64,000 bases of DNA, from contig JADIYD010000006.1 in assembly GCA_016705475.1 (NCBI GenBank), positions 372,001 through 436,000 on the forward strand. The letters are read 5' to 3'. Source of the DNA: Betaproteobacteria bacterium. GTDB taxonomy: Bacteria; Pseudomonadota; Gammaproteobacteria; Burkholderiales; Rhodocyclaceae. The position numbers and the translations under genes are program-made. The notes beneath the pieces were generated by a model. It saw only the letters and a program-made list of their open reading frames with translations, was not told the DNA's origin and searched no databases. Positions 8,623 to 18,059 of the stretch are shown piece by piece (the first letter of the stretch is position 1; each line of letters opens with the position of its first letter).

Positions 8623-10401
8623 ATGAGCACCTATATCGCCCCGATTCGCGACATGCAGTTCGTCCTCAACGAAGTGGCCGGCCTCTCAGACATTTGCGCC
8701 CTGCCCGGTAATGAGGAATGTTCCGTCGATCTCGTCGAGTCCATTCTTGACGAAGCCAGCAAGTTCGCCACCGGCGTCCTTGACCCGATCAACAAGGTGG
8801 GCGACCAGATCGGTCACGTCTGCAAGGACGGCGTTGTCACGACGGCGCCCGGCTTCAAGGAAGCCTACAAGCTGTTTGCCGAAACCGGCTGGAACTCCAT
8901 GCCTTTCGATCCGGAATATGGTGGTCAGGGTTTGCCGGCGGTCGTTTCGATGGCCGTCAATGAAATGTGGAAGGGCGCCAACATGGCCTTCGGCCTGTGC
9001 CCGATGCTGACCGGCGGCGCTATCGAAGCTATTGCCCACCACGCTTCCGACGAACTCAAGCAGATCTACCTGCCGAAGATGATCGAAGGCACGTGGACTG
9101 GCACCATGAACCTGACCGAGCCGAATGCCGGCTCCGATCTGGCCGCCATTTCCTCCAAGGCCAAAGCGGTCGGCGACGGCAGCTATCTGGTCAGCGGCAC
9201 CAAGATCTTCATCACCTGGGGCGAACATGACGTCGCCGAGAACATCATTCACCTCGTGCTGGCCCGTCTGCCGGATGCGCCGCCGGGACTGAAGGGCATT
9301 TCACTCTTCCTCGTCCCGAAGTTCCTGGTCAATGCCGATGGCTCGCTGGGCAAGCGCAATGACCTGATCTGCGCTTCGATCGAACACAAGCTCGGCATCC
9401 ACGGCAGCCCGACCGCCGTCATGTCCTATGGCGAGAACGAAGGTGCCGTCGGCTACCTGATCGGCGACGAAAACAAGGGCATCGGCTACATGTTCACGAT
9501 GATGAACCACGCCCGCGTCAATGTCGGCCTCGAAGGCGTCGGCATCGCCGAGCGCGCTTACCAGCACGCGCTGTGGTACGCCCGCGAACGCGTTCAGGGC
9601 AAGATCATCGGTGACAACTCAGGCGAAAAGAAGACCATCCTGCATCACCCGGATGTCCGCCGCATGCTGATGGACGTCAAGTCGCGCACCGAAGCCATGC
9701 GTACGTTGGCTTACTACTCTGCCGCCAACATCGACCGTGCCCATGCCGGCGATGCGGCTGCCCAATCCCGCGTCGATCTGCTGACGCCGGTCGTCAAGGG
9801 TTGGAGCACGGAGCAGGGCGTCGAGTTGTCGTCGACTGCGCTGCAGGTTTTCGGTGGCGTCGGCTTCGTCGAAGAAACGGGTGCCGCCCAGTATTACCGC
9901 GATTCGCGCATCACGACCATTTATGAAGGGACGACGGCGATTCAGGCCAACGATCTGGTCGGTCGCAAGCTGGCTCGCGAAAAGGTGCCGGGCGCTGCGA
10001 TGAAGACGCTGATTGCCGAAATGAGCGCAACGGCTGAAGAAATTGCCGGCGACGCGCAACTGGCAACGATTGCGGTCAACCTGAAAAATGGCATCAATTC
10101 CTTGTCGACCGCAGCAGACTGGATTTTGGCCAACTACGACAGCGCCCCGGCTGCCGTTCATGCTGGTTCCGTGCCTTTCCTCAAGCTGACCGGTATCGTC
10201 GTTGGCGGCTGGTTGATGGCCAAGTCTGCAGCGATTGCCGTCAAGCACCTTGCCGAAGGAACGACCGACGACTTTTACAAGGCCAAGCTGGCGACAGCGA
10301 CTTACTTCGCTGCCCACCAGATTCCGTTCGCCGCTGCCTATGCCGCTGAAATCATCGGCGGTAGCGACTCGGTCTTCGCCCTACCTGAAAACCTGTTCTG
10401 A
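8623..10401 (+). CDS. Acyl-CoA dehydrogenase, long type with C-terminal extension
   Basis: A 592-residue flavoenzyme catalysing alpha,beta-dehydrogenation of an acyl-CoA and passing electrons to ETF. The acyl-CoA dehydrogenase core includes GTWTGTMNLTEPNAGSDLAA and the catalytic-Glu motif TTIYEGTTAIQANDL. A helical C-terminal domain of about 130 residues follows, as in the DmdC-like subfamily. At about 590 residues it is longer than the usual 380-residue enzymes. It is a clear paralogue of the protein at 28964 (both begin with an APIRDMQF/APIQDMRF-type motif). RBS is GGAGAG at 8611. It sits directly between etfA and ETF-QO. The chain-length preference is unknown. Confidence 0.9.
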   Translation: MSTYIAPIRDMQFVLNEVAGLSDICALPGNEECSVDLVESILDEASKFATGVLDPINKVGDQIGHVCKDGVVTTAPGFKEAYKLFAETGWNSMPFDPEYGGQGLPAVVSMAVNEMWKGANMAFGLCPMLTGGAIEAIAHHASDELKQIYLPKMIEGTWTGTMNLTEPNAGSDLAAISSKAKAVGDGSYLVSGTKIFITWGEHDVAENIIHLVLARLPDAPPGLKGISLFLVPKFLVNADGSLGKRNDLICASIEHKLGIHGSPTAVMSYGENEGAVGYLIGDENKGIGYMFTMMNHARVNVGLEGVGIAERAYQHALWYARERVQGKIIGDNSGEKKTILHHPDVRRMLMDVKSRTEAMRTLAYYSAANIDRAHAGDAAAQSRVDLLTPVVKGWSTEQGVELSSTALQVFGGVGFVEETGAAQYYRDSRITTIYEGTTAIQANDLVGRKLAREKVPGAAMKTLIAEMSATAEEIAGDAQLATIAVNLKNGINSLSTAADWILANYDSAPAAVHAGSVPFLKLTGIVVGGWLMAKSAAIAVKHLAEGTTDDFYKAKLATATYFAAHQIPFAAAYAAEIIGGSDSVFALPENLF

Positions 10402-10403
10402 TC

Positions 10404-12047
10404 ATGACCATGCGCACCGATCGCGATGCGATGGAATACGATGTCGTGATCATCGGCGGCGGCCCTTCGGGGCTGTCGACGGCGATCCGCATCAAGCAAT
10501 TGGCCGAGCAGAGCGGCAAGGAAGTCTCGGTTTGCCTGCTCGAAAAAGGCTCCGAAATTGGTGCCCACATCCTGTCTGGCGCCGTGCTCGAACCGCACGC
10601 GCTGGCTGAACTTTTCCCCGACTGGCAGGAACGCGGTGCTCCGCTCAACACGCCGGCCGGAGAAGACCGACTGCTGTTCCTGACAGAAACCGGCTCGTAC
10701 AAACTGCCGACCCCGCCGCAGATGGGTAACCACGGCAACTACATCATCAGCCTGGGCAATCTGGCCCGCTGGCTCGGTGAGCAGGCCGAGGCGCTGGGTG
10801 TCGAAATCTACCCGGGTTTCGCCGCAGCTGAAGTGCTTTATCACGAAGATGGCTCGGTCAAGGGCGTCGCCACCGGCGACCTCGGCATTGGCAAGGATGG
10901 CCAGCCCGGCCATAATTTCCAGCCCGGGATGGAGCTGCACGCTCGCCAGACAATCTTTGCTGAAGGTTGTCGCGGTTCGCTGACCAAGGAACTGTTCGCC
11001 AAGTTCAATCTGCGCGACGGCGTCGATCCCCAAACCTACGGCATCGGCATCAAGGAGCTGTGGGAAATCGATCCAGCCAAGCACCAGCCGGGGCTCATCG
11101 TGCATACCGTCGGCTGGCCGTTGCAGTCGGATACCTACGGTGGCTCGTTCCTCTATCACCTCGAAAACAACCTGGTTTCCATCGGCATGGTCGTCGGTCT
11201 GGATTACAAGAATCCATGGCTGTCGCCCTACGAGGAATTCCAGCGCTACAAGACGCACCCGGCGATCCGTGGCTTTTTCGAAGGCGCCCGCCGCATTTCC
11301 TACGGTGCTCGTGCGTTGTCCGAAGGCGGCTACCAGTCGATTCCCAAGCTGACCTTCCCGGGCGGCTTGTTGATCGGCGACACGGCCGGCTTCCTCAATG
11401 TGCCGAAGATCAAGGGCACGCACATGGCGATGAAGTCGGGCATGGTTGCAGCCGAGGCTGTCTTCGAGCATCTGTTCAAGGACAACGCCGGGGCGGAAGC
11501 CACGGAATACGCCGAGCAGATCAAGAAGTCGTGGCTGTGGGACGAGCTGTACAAGGTTCGCAACATCCGCCCGGCCTTCAAGTGGGGGCTGTTCGGCGCG
11601 CTGGCTTACGGCGCCATCGACACCTACGTCTTCAAGGGCAAGGCGCCGTGGACCATGCATCACCACGACGACCACAGCCAGCTGGGTGACAAGAACAGTC
11701 ATCCGAAGATCGCCTATCCGAAGCCGGATGGCCAGCTGACTTTCGATCGTTTGTCATCGGTTTTCCTGTCGGCGACGAACCATGAGGAAAACCAGCAGAC
11801 GCACCTGCGCCTCAAGGATGAAAGCATCGCCATCAGCGTGAACTACGCCAAGTACGGCGCGCCGGAAACGCGCTACTGCCCGGCCGGTGTGTACGAAATC
11901 CTCGGCGAGGACGAAGGCAAGCCGCGCCTGCAGATCAACGGGCAGAACTGCCTGCATTGCAAGACCTGCGATATCAAGGACCCGACCCAGAACATCAACT
12001 GGACGGTGCCGGAAGGTGGCGGTGGGCCGAACTATCCAAACATGTAG
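10404..12047 (+). CDS. etfD: Electron transfer flavoprotein:ubiquinone oxidoreductase
   Basis: A 547-residue membrane-associated iron-sulfur flavoprotein that moves electrons from reduced ETF to ubiquinone. The FAD-binding motif DVVIIGGGPSGLSTAIRIK is near the N-terminus, the FAD motif GLLIGDTAGFLNVPKIKGTH is central, and the C-terminal 4Fe-4S ligands are in RYCPAG and NCLHCKTCDIKDP. It ends in the typical PEGGGGPNYPNM tail. It starts two bases after the acyl-CoA dehydrogenase stop. With etfAB upstream this completes the acyl-CoA to quinone chain. Confidence 0.95.
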   Translation: MTMRTDRDAMEYDVVIIGGGPSGLSTAIRIKQLAEQSGKEVSVCLLEKGSEIGAHILSGAVLEPHALAELFPDWQERGAPLNTPAGEDRLLFLTETGSYKLPTPPQMGNHGNYIISLGNLARWLGEQAEALGVEIYPGFAAAEVLYHEDGSVKGVATGDLGIGKDGQPGHNFQPGMELHARQTIFAEGCRGSLTKELFAKFNLRDGVDPQTYGIGIKELWEIDPAKHQPGLIVHTVGWPLQSDTYGGSFLYHLENNLVSIGMVVGLDYKNPWLSPYEEFQRYKTHPAIRGFFEGARRISYGARALSEGGYQSIPKLTFPGGLLIGDTAGFLNVPKIKGTHMAMKSGMVAAEAVFEHLFKDNAGAEATEYAEQIKKSWLWDELYKVRNIRPAFKWGLFGALAYGAIDTYVFKGKAPWTMHHHDDHSQLGDKNSHPKIAYPKPDGQLTFDRLSSVFLSATNHEENQQTHLRLKDESIAISVNYAKYGAPETRYCPAGVYEILGEDEGKPRLQINGQNCLHCKTCDIKDPTQNINWTVPEGGGGPNYPNM

Positions 12048-12073
12048 TTCAAATTGAGCCGACCGGGAACATT

Positions 12074-12102
12074 CCACGGTCGACCGGAAAAAAACACGAA
12101 AA
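12074..12102 (-). repeat. Dispersed element, copy with CG centre
   Basis: On the minus strand TTTTCGTGTTTTTTT leads into CCGGTCGACCGTGG. Here the core is the perfect palindrome CGGTCGACCG, as in the copy at 19231. It lies in the gap between etfD and the DUF485 gene. Confidence 0.7.
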
Positions 12103-12152
12103 CCCGAGAACAGCGCAGCAACACCAATTTATCGGAGTTTCCAGGAGGTCAT

Positions 12153-12467
12153 ATGTCACAACCCAATATCCAGGCGAAGATTCGGAGCAATCCGCGATTC
12201 GCCGAACTTGTCGGCAAGCGCACCCGCTTCGCCATTATTCTGTCGCTCGTCGTGCTGGTGCCTTACTACACCTTCATGTTCTTCGTCTCCACGCAGCCGC
12301 AACTCTTCGCAGCAAAAATCAGCGAAGGCAGCGTTATCACCATCGGTTGGCCGATTGCCGCGCTGTTCATCATCGGTGGCTGGTTGCTGACGGGTGTCTA
12401 CGTCAATCGTGCCAATGGTGAATTCGACAGCATTACCGAAGAAGTGCTGAAGGAGGCCCGCAAATGA
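12153..12467 (+). CDS. DUF485 inner-membrane protein, partner of ActP
   Basis: A 104-residue protein with two hydrophobic helices (about 26-46 and 61-83), a short loop between them and a charged tail (ITEEVLKEARK). This matches the DUF485/YjcH family, which is almost always encoded just upstream of ActP-type symporters. ATG 12153 follows a strong AGGAGG at 12143-12148. Its stop overlaps the next ATG (ATGA), so translation is coupled. Confidence 0.88.
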   Translation: MSQPNIQAKIRSNPRFAELVGKRTRFAIILSLVVLVPYYTFMFFVSTQPQLFAAKISEGSVITIGWPIAALFIIGGWLLTGVYVNRANGEFDSITEEVLKEARK

Positions 12468-14137
12468 AGCGTTCCCTTACCGCACTGATCGCCGGTAGCC
12501 TGCTGGCTGTCTCGTTTGCCGTCTTTGCAGCCGGTGGCGCCATAGAAGGCGTCGAGAAACAGCCGGTCAATTTCAGCGCCATCGCCATGTTCATGATCTT
12601 CGTCATCGCCACGCTCGGCATCACGAAGTGGGCGGCCGGCAAGACCAAGACGACGGCTGACTTCTACACCGCTGGCGGCGGCATCACCGGTTTCCAGAAC
12701 GGTCTGGCCATTGCCGGTGACTACATGTCCGCCGCAACGCTGCTCGGTCTGACCTCGATGGTCTATTTCAAGGGCTACGACGGTTTCATCTACGCCGTCT
12801 GCTTCTTCATCGGCTGGCCGATCATCCTGTTCCTGATGGCGGAACGTCTGCGCAATCTCGGCAAATTCACCTTTGCCGACATCGCCTCCTACCGCCTCGA
12901 CCAGAACCGCATCCGTACCTTTGCGGCCATCGGTTCGCTGACTGTCGTCTGCTTCTACCTGATCGTCCAGATGGTCGGTGCCGGCCAGTTGATTCAGCTG
13001 CTGTTCGGTCTGGAATACAACACTGCGGTAGCTGTGGTTGGCGTGCTGATGATGGTGTACGTCACCTTCGGCGGCATGACGGCAACGACCTGGGTGCAGA
13101 TCATCAAGGCCTGCCTGCTGCTCGGCGGCGGTATCACGCTGATGCTGCTCACCCTGGCGCAATTTGACTGGTCGCTCGACAATCTGTTCACCAAAGCTAT
13201 CGAGTCGCACAAGCTGGGCGAAAAGCTGATGTCACCCGGCTCGCTGATGGCTGATCCGATCTCCGCCTTCTCGCTGTCGCTCGGCCTGCTCTTCGGTACC
13301 GCTGGCCTGCCGCACATCATGATGCGCTTCTTCACCGTGCCGAACGCCAAGGAAGCCCGCAAGTCGGTGTTCTACGCGACCGGCTTCATCGGTCTGTTCT
13401 TCCTGGTCACCATGGTTCTCGGCGCGGCGGCAATCACCATCGTCGGTACCAACGGAGCCTTCTTTGAAGGTGGCGTGGTTGGCGGCAAGCTGATCGGTGG
13501 CGGCAACATGCCGGTCATGCACCTGGCCAAAGCGGTTGGCGGCGACATCTTCCTCGGCTTCCTGTCGGCTGTCGCCTTCGCCACCATCCTGGCTGTGGTT
13601 TCCGGTCTGGCCCTGGCTGGCGCATCGGCTATCTCGCATGACCTGTACGCACGCGTGATCAAGAAGGGCACGGCAACCAGCGCGCAGGAAATGAAGGTTA
13701 CCCGTTTCGCTTCTGTTGGCCTGGGCATCACTGCCATCCTGCTCGGCATTGCCTTCAAGGACCAGAACGTGCTGTTCCTCGTCGCGCTGGCCTTCGGCGT
13801 CGCTTCCTCGGTCAACTTCCCGGTTCTGATCCTGTCTATGTACTGGAAGGGCCTGACCACCCGTGGTGCACTGTGGGGCGGCATCGCCGGCCTGGTCTCG
13901 TCGGTTGGTCTGGTGATCCTGTCGCCGACCGTGTGGGTCAAGATTCTCGGCAACAAGGCCGCCATCTTCCCGTACGACCATCCGGCCATCGTTTCGATGA
14001 CGCTCGCCTTCTTTGTCACCTGGCTGCTGTCGGTGACCGACAAGAGCGTTCGTGCTGGCAAGGAAAAGGAAGCCTACGAAGAGCAGTACATCCGTGCGCA
14101 AACCGGTCTGGGCGCTTCCGGAGCCCACGACCACTAG
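12464..14137 (+). CDS. actP: Cation/acetate symporter, ActP-like
   Basis: A 557-residue sodium:solute symporter. An N-terminal signal-like segment (MKRSLTALIAGSLLAVSFA) is followed by about thirteen hydrophobic helices. Recognisable parts are KTTADFYTAGGGITGFQNGLAIAGDYMSAA and the VSGLALAGASAISHDLYA segment typical of ActP. It probably imports acetate or other short-chain carboxylates, fitting a cell that turns over acetyl- and propionyl-CoA. It is followed by a strong terminator and then a kinase/LuxR-type regulator pair resembling systems that control acetate genes. Confidence 0.88.
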   Translation: MKRSLTALIAGSLLAVSFAVFAAGGAIEGVEKQPVNFSAIAMFMIFVIATLGITKWAAGKTKTTADFYTAGGGITGFQNGLAIAGDYMSAATLLGLTSMVYFKGYDGFIYAVCFFIGWPIILFLMAERLRNLGKFTFADIASYRLDQNRIRTFAAIGSLTVVCFYLIVQMVGAGQLIQLLFGLEYNTAVAVVGVLMMVYVTFGGMTATTWVQIIKACLLLGGGITLMLLTLAQFDWSLDNLFTKAIESHKLGEKLMSPGSLMADPISAFSLSLGLLFGTAGLPHIMMRFFTVPNAKEARKSVFYATGFIGLFFLVTMVLGAAAITIVGTNGAFFEGGVVGGKLIGGGNMPVMHLAKAVGGDIFLGFLSAVAFATILAVVSGLALAGASAISHDLYARVIKKGTATSAQEMKVTRFASVGLGITAILLGIAFKDQNVLFLVALAFGVASSVNFPVLILSMYWKGLTTRGALWGGIAGLVSSVGLVILSPTVWVKILGNKAAIFPYDHPAIVSMTLAFFVTWLLSVTDKSVRAGKEKEAYEEQYIRAQTGLGASGAHDH

Positions 14138-14200
14138 GGATTTAATCTCCTCTGCGGGTGAGATATCGGGAGAACAGCGCCCGTAGTCTCATTCTTTACA

Positions 14201-14224
14201 GGGGCCTTCGGGCCCCTTTTTTTT
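14201..14224 (+). terminator. Intrinsic terminator after actP
   Basis: GGGGCC-TTCG-GGCCCC hairpin followed by eight T residues. The same hairpin sequence recurs at 30789. Confidence 0.92.
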
Positions 14225-14233
14225 GGAGTTGGC

Positions 14234-15268
14234 ATGAATCCGGATATCGATATTCCCTTTCGCGGCATCGTCGAGCAATCCCTGGCCGGCATGTATGTCA
14301 TTCAGGATGAAGTTTTCCAGTATGTGAATGCAACCTTCGCCGGCATGCTGGGCTATACGCCGGAAGAAATGACCGGCATGCATCTTCGCCAGGCGGTCGT
14401 GCCGGAAATGCAGGAAGCGACCATCGCCAATTTCCATCGTCGGATCAGTGGCGAAGTGCCGAGCATCCGCTATACGACCATCGGCAAGCACCGGACAGGC
14501 GAATCGGTGCACCTTGAGGTGCATGGGTCCAGCGTGCTATTTCGAGGTCGGCCAGCGGTTGTCGGCGTCGGCATCAATATCACCGAGCAGTTGCAGCAAC
14601 AGGAAGCGCTGCGCCAATCCCGCGAACGCTTGCGCGAACTCGCGGCCTACATCAATACCGTACGCGAGGAGCAGCGCACACGTATCGCCCGTGAACTGCA
14701 TGATGTCGTCGGCGGCATGCTGACTTCGATGAAGCTTGATATTCAGCGAATTAACCGGCGGACAGACGATCCGGAGATGAAGACCATCGTCGGCGATCTG
14801 TTGCTCCTTGCGCAGGAAAGCATCGACACCGTGCGCAACATTTCCGAGGATTTGCGGCCTGGCGCACTCGATCACCTTGGTCTGGGTTCGGCCTTGCAGG
14901 CCATGCTGCACCAGTTTTCGGAGCGCACTGAGGTGATTTGCCAGTTGCTGGCCGAGGGCTTCGATGTGCAGTTATCGCAGGCACGGGCAACGGCGGTATA
15001 TCGGATTTGTCAGGAGGCACTGACCAACATCGCTCGCCATGCTGGTGCCACGCAGGTAATCGTGCGCCTGGAAAGCAGTGCGGGCTGGCTGACGGTCGAA
15101 ATTGAGGATAACGGGCGCGGCTTCACCAGCCTGACACCCACCGGCAAGAGCATCGGCCTGGTCAGCATGGCCGAGCGCGCCCGCGAGTTCGGCGGCAGTC
15201 TGGCGTCGCGGCCGGGCGCGACGGGCGGCATCTGCCTGATTCTCTGCCTGCCGCTGGAGGATCATTGA
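14234..15268 (+). CDS. PAS-domain sensor histidine kinase, NarL/DegS type
   Basis: A 344-residue soluble kinase. A PAS domain (about 8-118) is followed by a dimerisation/phosphoacceptor domain of the HisKA_3 type with His156 in RIARELHDVVGG, and an HATPase domain (NIARHAGATQ, EIEDNGRGF). There is no transmembrane helix. It overlaps the next gene by one base (TGATG), so it pairs with the LuxR-type regulator. It directly follows actP. By analogy with CrbSR/ErdR-type systems it may regulate acetate uptake and activation; this is inference from position. Confidence 0.9.
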   Translation: MNPDIDIPFRGIVEQSLAGMYVIQDEVFQYVNATFAGMLGYTPEEMTGMHLRQAVVPEMQEATIANFHRRISGEVPSIRYTTIGKHRTGESVHLEVHGSSVLFRGRPAVVGVGINITEQLQQQEALRQSRERLRELAAYINTVREEQRTRIARELHDVVGGMLTSMKLDIQRINRRTDDPEMKTIVGDLLLLAQESIDTVRNISEDLRPGALDHLGLGSALQAMLHQFSERTEVICQLLAEGFDVQLSQARATAVYRICQEALTNIARHAGATQVIVRLESSAGWLTVEIEDNGRGFTSLTPTGKSIGLVSMAERAREFGGSLASRPGATGGICLILCLPLEDH

Positions 15269-15891
15269 TGATCGAAATCCTGATGGTGGACGATCACACC
15301 ATCTTTCGCACCGGTATCCGCCGTCTGCTTACGGATGAAAACGATATGCGCATCGTAGCCGAAGCCGGGAACGGCCATGAGGCAATCGAACATCTGCGTC
15401 GCCGCGCCTTCGATCTGGTTCTGCTTGACGTCAATATGGGTGGTCGCAGCGGTCTTGACACCATGCGCCGCATACGTGAAGAGTGGCCGCGCTTGCCAGT
15501 GATCATGCTGTCGATGTACCCGGAGGAACAGTACGCCCCGATGGCTTTCGCGCTGGGCGCCAACGGCTATTTGTCCAAGGATCGCGACGCCGAGCAGTTG
15601 GTCGCGACGATCCGCGGGACCACCGGCGGCGGCTGCTATCTGCCGCCGGGCATGCAGCGAAGTGTCATGCGTCAGGGTGGCGGCGCGCCCTTGCATCAGC
15701 GCCTGACCGAGCGTGAGTGGGAAATACTGCGACTGATCATCCAGGGCGTTTCGCTGACCGAAATCGGGGTGCGCCTGTCCCTGAGCGTCAAGACCATCAG
15801 CACCTACCGGACACGCCTGCTGGCCAAGCTGAATCTGGCGAGCAATGCCGAACTGGTGCGTTATTGTTTGGAGCAGGGAATCAGCGACTGA
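15268..15891 (+). CDS. NarL/LuxR-family response regulator
   Basis: A 207-residue regulator with a receiver domain (VDDH at 7-10, phosphoacceptor Asp54 in LVLLDVNMGG, Lys in GYLSKDRDAE) and a C-terminal LuxR helix-turn-helix (LTEREWEILRLIIQGVSLTEIG, VKTISTYRTRLLAKLNL). ATG 15268 lies in TGATG, coupled to the kinase stop. An alternative TTG at 15265 is less likely. Confidence 0.92.
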   Translation: MIEILMVDDHTIFRTGIRRLLTDENDMRIVAEAGNGHEAIEHLRRRAFDLVLLDVNMGGRSGLDTMRRIREEWPRLPVIMLSMYPEEQYAPMAFALGANGYLSKDRDAEQLVATIRGTTGGGCYLPPGMQRSVMRQGGGAPLHQRLTEREWEILRLIIQGVSLTEIGVRLSLSVKTISTYRTRLLAKLNLASNAELVRYCLEQGISD

Positions 15892-15901
15892 AAACCGTTG
15901 C

Positions 15902-15929
15902 TGCGGCTGGCACTATGGCGCCAGCCGCA
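15902..15929. terminator. Hairpin between convergent genes
   Basis: TGCGGCTGGC and GCCAGCCGCA form a perfect 10-bp stem with an eight-base loop, between the LuxR-type regulator and the convergent CoA-transferase. There is no clear T tract, so the terminator role is tentative. Confidence 0.45.
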
Positions 15930-15942
15930 ACTTGTGGGCGAG

Positions 15943-17238
15943 CTACAGCAGGTTCATCTTTTTCGCTGCTTCCCGAAGTTCACCGCGGAAGTCAGGATGG
16001 GCTATGCCGATTAGCGCTTCGGCGCGCTGCTTGGCCGTTTTCCCCCGGAGCTGGGCAACGCCGTACTCGGTGACGACGTAGTTGATGTCGTTCTTGCTGG
16101 TGCTGACATGGGTGCCCGGTGCCAGCGTTGGCACAATGCGTGAAATGCTGGTGCCCTTGGCAGTCGACGGCACGACGATGAACGCTTTGCCACCATTCGA
16201 ACGATTCGCCGCCCGCACGAAATCGGATTGACCGCCGGTGCCGGATATTGGCGAGAAGCCCAGTGTTTCCGAACCGCACTGGCCGATCAGATCAACCTGC
16301 ATGGTGGCGTTGATGGCGATCAGATTGTCATTTTGGCCAGCCAGATACGGGTCATTGGTAAAGCTGGAAGGATGGAGTTCCAGCGCCGGATTGCGGTGCA
16401 TGAACTGGTAGAGTTTCTTTGAGCCCATGGCGAACGTGGCCAGGATCTTCCCGGGGTGATAGTTCTTGCGGCGATTGGTGACCGCGCCCGATTCGACCAG
16501 GGTCATGATGCCGTCGCCGAGCATTTCGGTATGGATGCCGAGGTCGCGCTTGTGGGTCAGTTGCATGACGACCGCGTCAGGGATTCCACCGTAGCCGATT
16601 TGCAGCGTGGCGCCATCCGGGATCATGTCGGCCACATATTTGCCGATTGCTTCGTGAACCGGGCCGATGGTCGGCAAGCCCACTTCGGGAATCGGCTGCT
16701 CGCTCTCGACAATGGCCGCCACCTGCGAGATATGCACGTGGCAGTCGCCGTGCGAAAAGGGGACGCCCGGATTGACTTCCAGGATGACGGCGCGCGCCTT
16801 GCCGACCGCGGCCATGGTGTAATCGGCGGCCAGCCCGAGCGAAAAATAGCCGTGCTCGTCCATAGGCGAGGCGACGCTGAAAACCACATCGGCCGGACTG
16901 AGTCCCTGTTTGATCAAGCCGGGCAATTCGGAAAAATAGGCTGGCAGATAGTCGTTCCAGCCCTCCTGGCCGCCGGGCCGTGAGGCCGGCCCGAAGAAAT
17001 AGGCGACGTGGCGGACGTGCTGGGTGGTTTCCGGGTCGAAATAGGCGTGCTTCTTGATCGGCAGAATCTGGGCGACCTTGACGTCGTTGAAGTCATGTCG
17101 CTGCTCTGAAAGGGCCGCCAGTAACAAGGGCGTTTCTGCCGGCCCGGTCGGCACGACGATGGTGTCGCCATCACGCACCAGTCGAACGGCGTCATCGGCG
17201 GACTGACGTTTTTCCCGATAAAGTTGATCGAACTGCAT
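15943..17238 (-). CDS. Acetyl-CoA hydrolase/CoA-transferase family protein
   Basis: A 431-residue enzyme of the class I CoA-transferase fold (acetyl-CoA hydrolase, 4-hydroxybutyrate or propionyl/succinyl CoA-transferases). The expected catalytic glutamate is Glu238 in DLGIHTEMLGDG, which is where I recall the 4-hydroxybutyrate CoA-transferase nucleophile. The glycine-rich QIGYGGIPDAV precedes it and the conserved VVTEYGVAQLRGK is near the C-terminus. It is last in a six-gene minus-strand operon for acyl-CoA breakdown, so it may recycle CoA from acetyl- or propionyl-CoA. Its substrate pair cannot be read from the sequence. Confidence 0.85.
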   Translation of the reverse strand: MQFDQLYREKRQSADDAVRLVRDGDTIVVPTGPAETPLLLAALSEQRHDFNDVKVAQILPIKKHAYFDPETTQHVRHVAYFFGPASRPGGQEGWNDYLPAYFSELPGLIKQGLSPADVVFSVASPMDEHGYFSLGLAADYTMAAVGKARAVILEVNPGVPFSHGDCHVHISQVAAIVESEQPIPEVGLPTIGPVHEAIGKYVADMIPDGATLQIGYGGIPDAVVMQLTHKRDLGIHTEMLGDGIMTLVESGAVTNRRKNYHPGKILATFAMGSKKLYQFMHRNPALELHPSSFTNDPYLAGQNDNLIAINATMQVDLIGQCGSETLGFSPISGTGGQSDFVRAANRSNGGKAFIVVPSTAKGTSISRIVPTLAPGTHVSTSKNDINYVVTEYGVAQLRGKTAKQRAEALIGIAHPDFRGELREAAKKMNLL

Positions 17239-17259
17239 GGTGTCTCCCTCCTGTTTTGA

Positions 17260-18039
17260 TTAACGATTCTTGAAAGCCGGTTTGCGCTTCTCGACAAAGG
17301 CGGCCATGCCCTCCTTCTGGTCGTCCAGGGCGAAGGCCGAGTGAAATACCCGGCGTTCGAAGAGCAGGCCTTCATTGAGGCCCGATTCGTAGGCGCGGTT
17401 AACGCATTCCTTGATCATCATGGCAACCGGCAAGGAGTAGCTGGCGATCTTCTCGGCAGCGGCGAGCGTTTCGCCGAGCAGGTCGGCAGCCGGAATGACG
17501 CGGGCGACGAGGCCAGCTTTTTCGGCTTCGAGGGCATCCATCATGCGAGCGGTCAGGCACATGTCCATGGCCTTGGCCTTGCTGATGGCGCGTGGCAGGC
17601 GCTGAGTGCCACCGGCCCCGGGCAGGATGCCGAGCTTGATTTCCGGCTGGCCGAACTGGGCCGTGTCGGCCGCGAAAATCATGTCGCACATCATCGCCAG
17701 TTCACAGCCGCCACCGAGGGCAAAACCCGCCACCGCGGCGATAACCGGTTTGCGGCAGGTCTTGACACGTTCCCAATTGCGCGTGATGTAGTCACCGCGA
17801 TAGGCGTCCATGTAGCTGAAGCCGGCCATGGCGCCGATGTCGGCACCGGCGGCAAATGCCTTTTCCGAGCCGGTGATGACGATGCAGCCGATGTGTTCAT
17901 TGGCCTCGAAAGCATCAAGCGCGGCGCCCAGTTCGCTCATCAACTGGTCGTTCAGGGCATTCAGCTGTTTCGGGCGGTTGAGGGTGATCAGGCCGACTTT
18001 GCCGATGATTTCGGCGAGGATCAATTCAAAGGTATTCAT
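17260..18039 (-). CDS. Enoyl-CoA hydratase (crotonase)
   Basis: A 259-residue crotonase-fold protein. Both catalytic glutamates are present: Glu113 in ALGGGCELAMMCD and Glu133 in FGQPEIKLG. The oxyanion-hole segment AFAAGADIGAM and GAGGTQRLPR are also there. It hydrates 2-enoyl-CoA to 3-hydroxyacyl-CoA. In this operon it sits between the dehydrogenase and SDR steps, consistent with tiglyl-CoA or a similar branched enoyl-CoA as substrate (inferred). Confidence 0.92.
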   Translation of the reverse strand: MNTFELILAEIIGKVGLITLNRPKQLNALNDQLMSELGAALDAFEANEHIGCIVITGSEKAFAAGADIGAMAGFSYMDAYRGDYITRNWERVKTCRKPVIAAVAGFALGGGCELAMMCDMIFAADTAQFGQPEIKLGILPGAGGTQRLPRAISKAKAMDMCLTARMMDALEAEKAGLVARVIPAADLLGETLAAAEKIASYSLPVAMMIKECVNRAYESGLNEGLLFERRVFHSAFALDDQKEGMAAFVEKRKPAFKNR

Positions 18040-18059
18040 ATGAACTCCGGAAATTTTTG

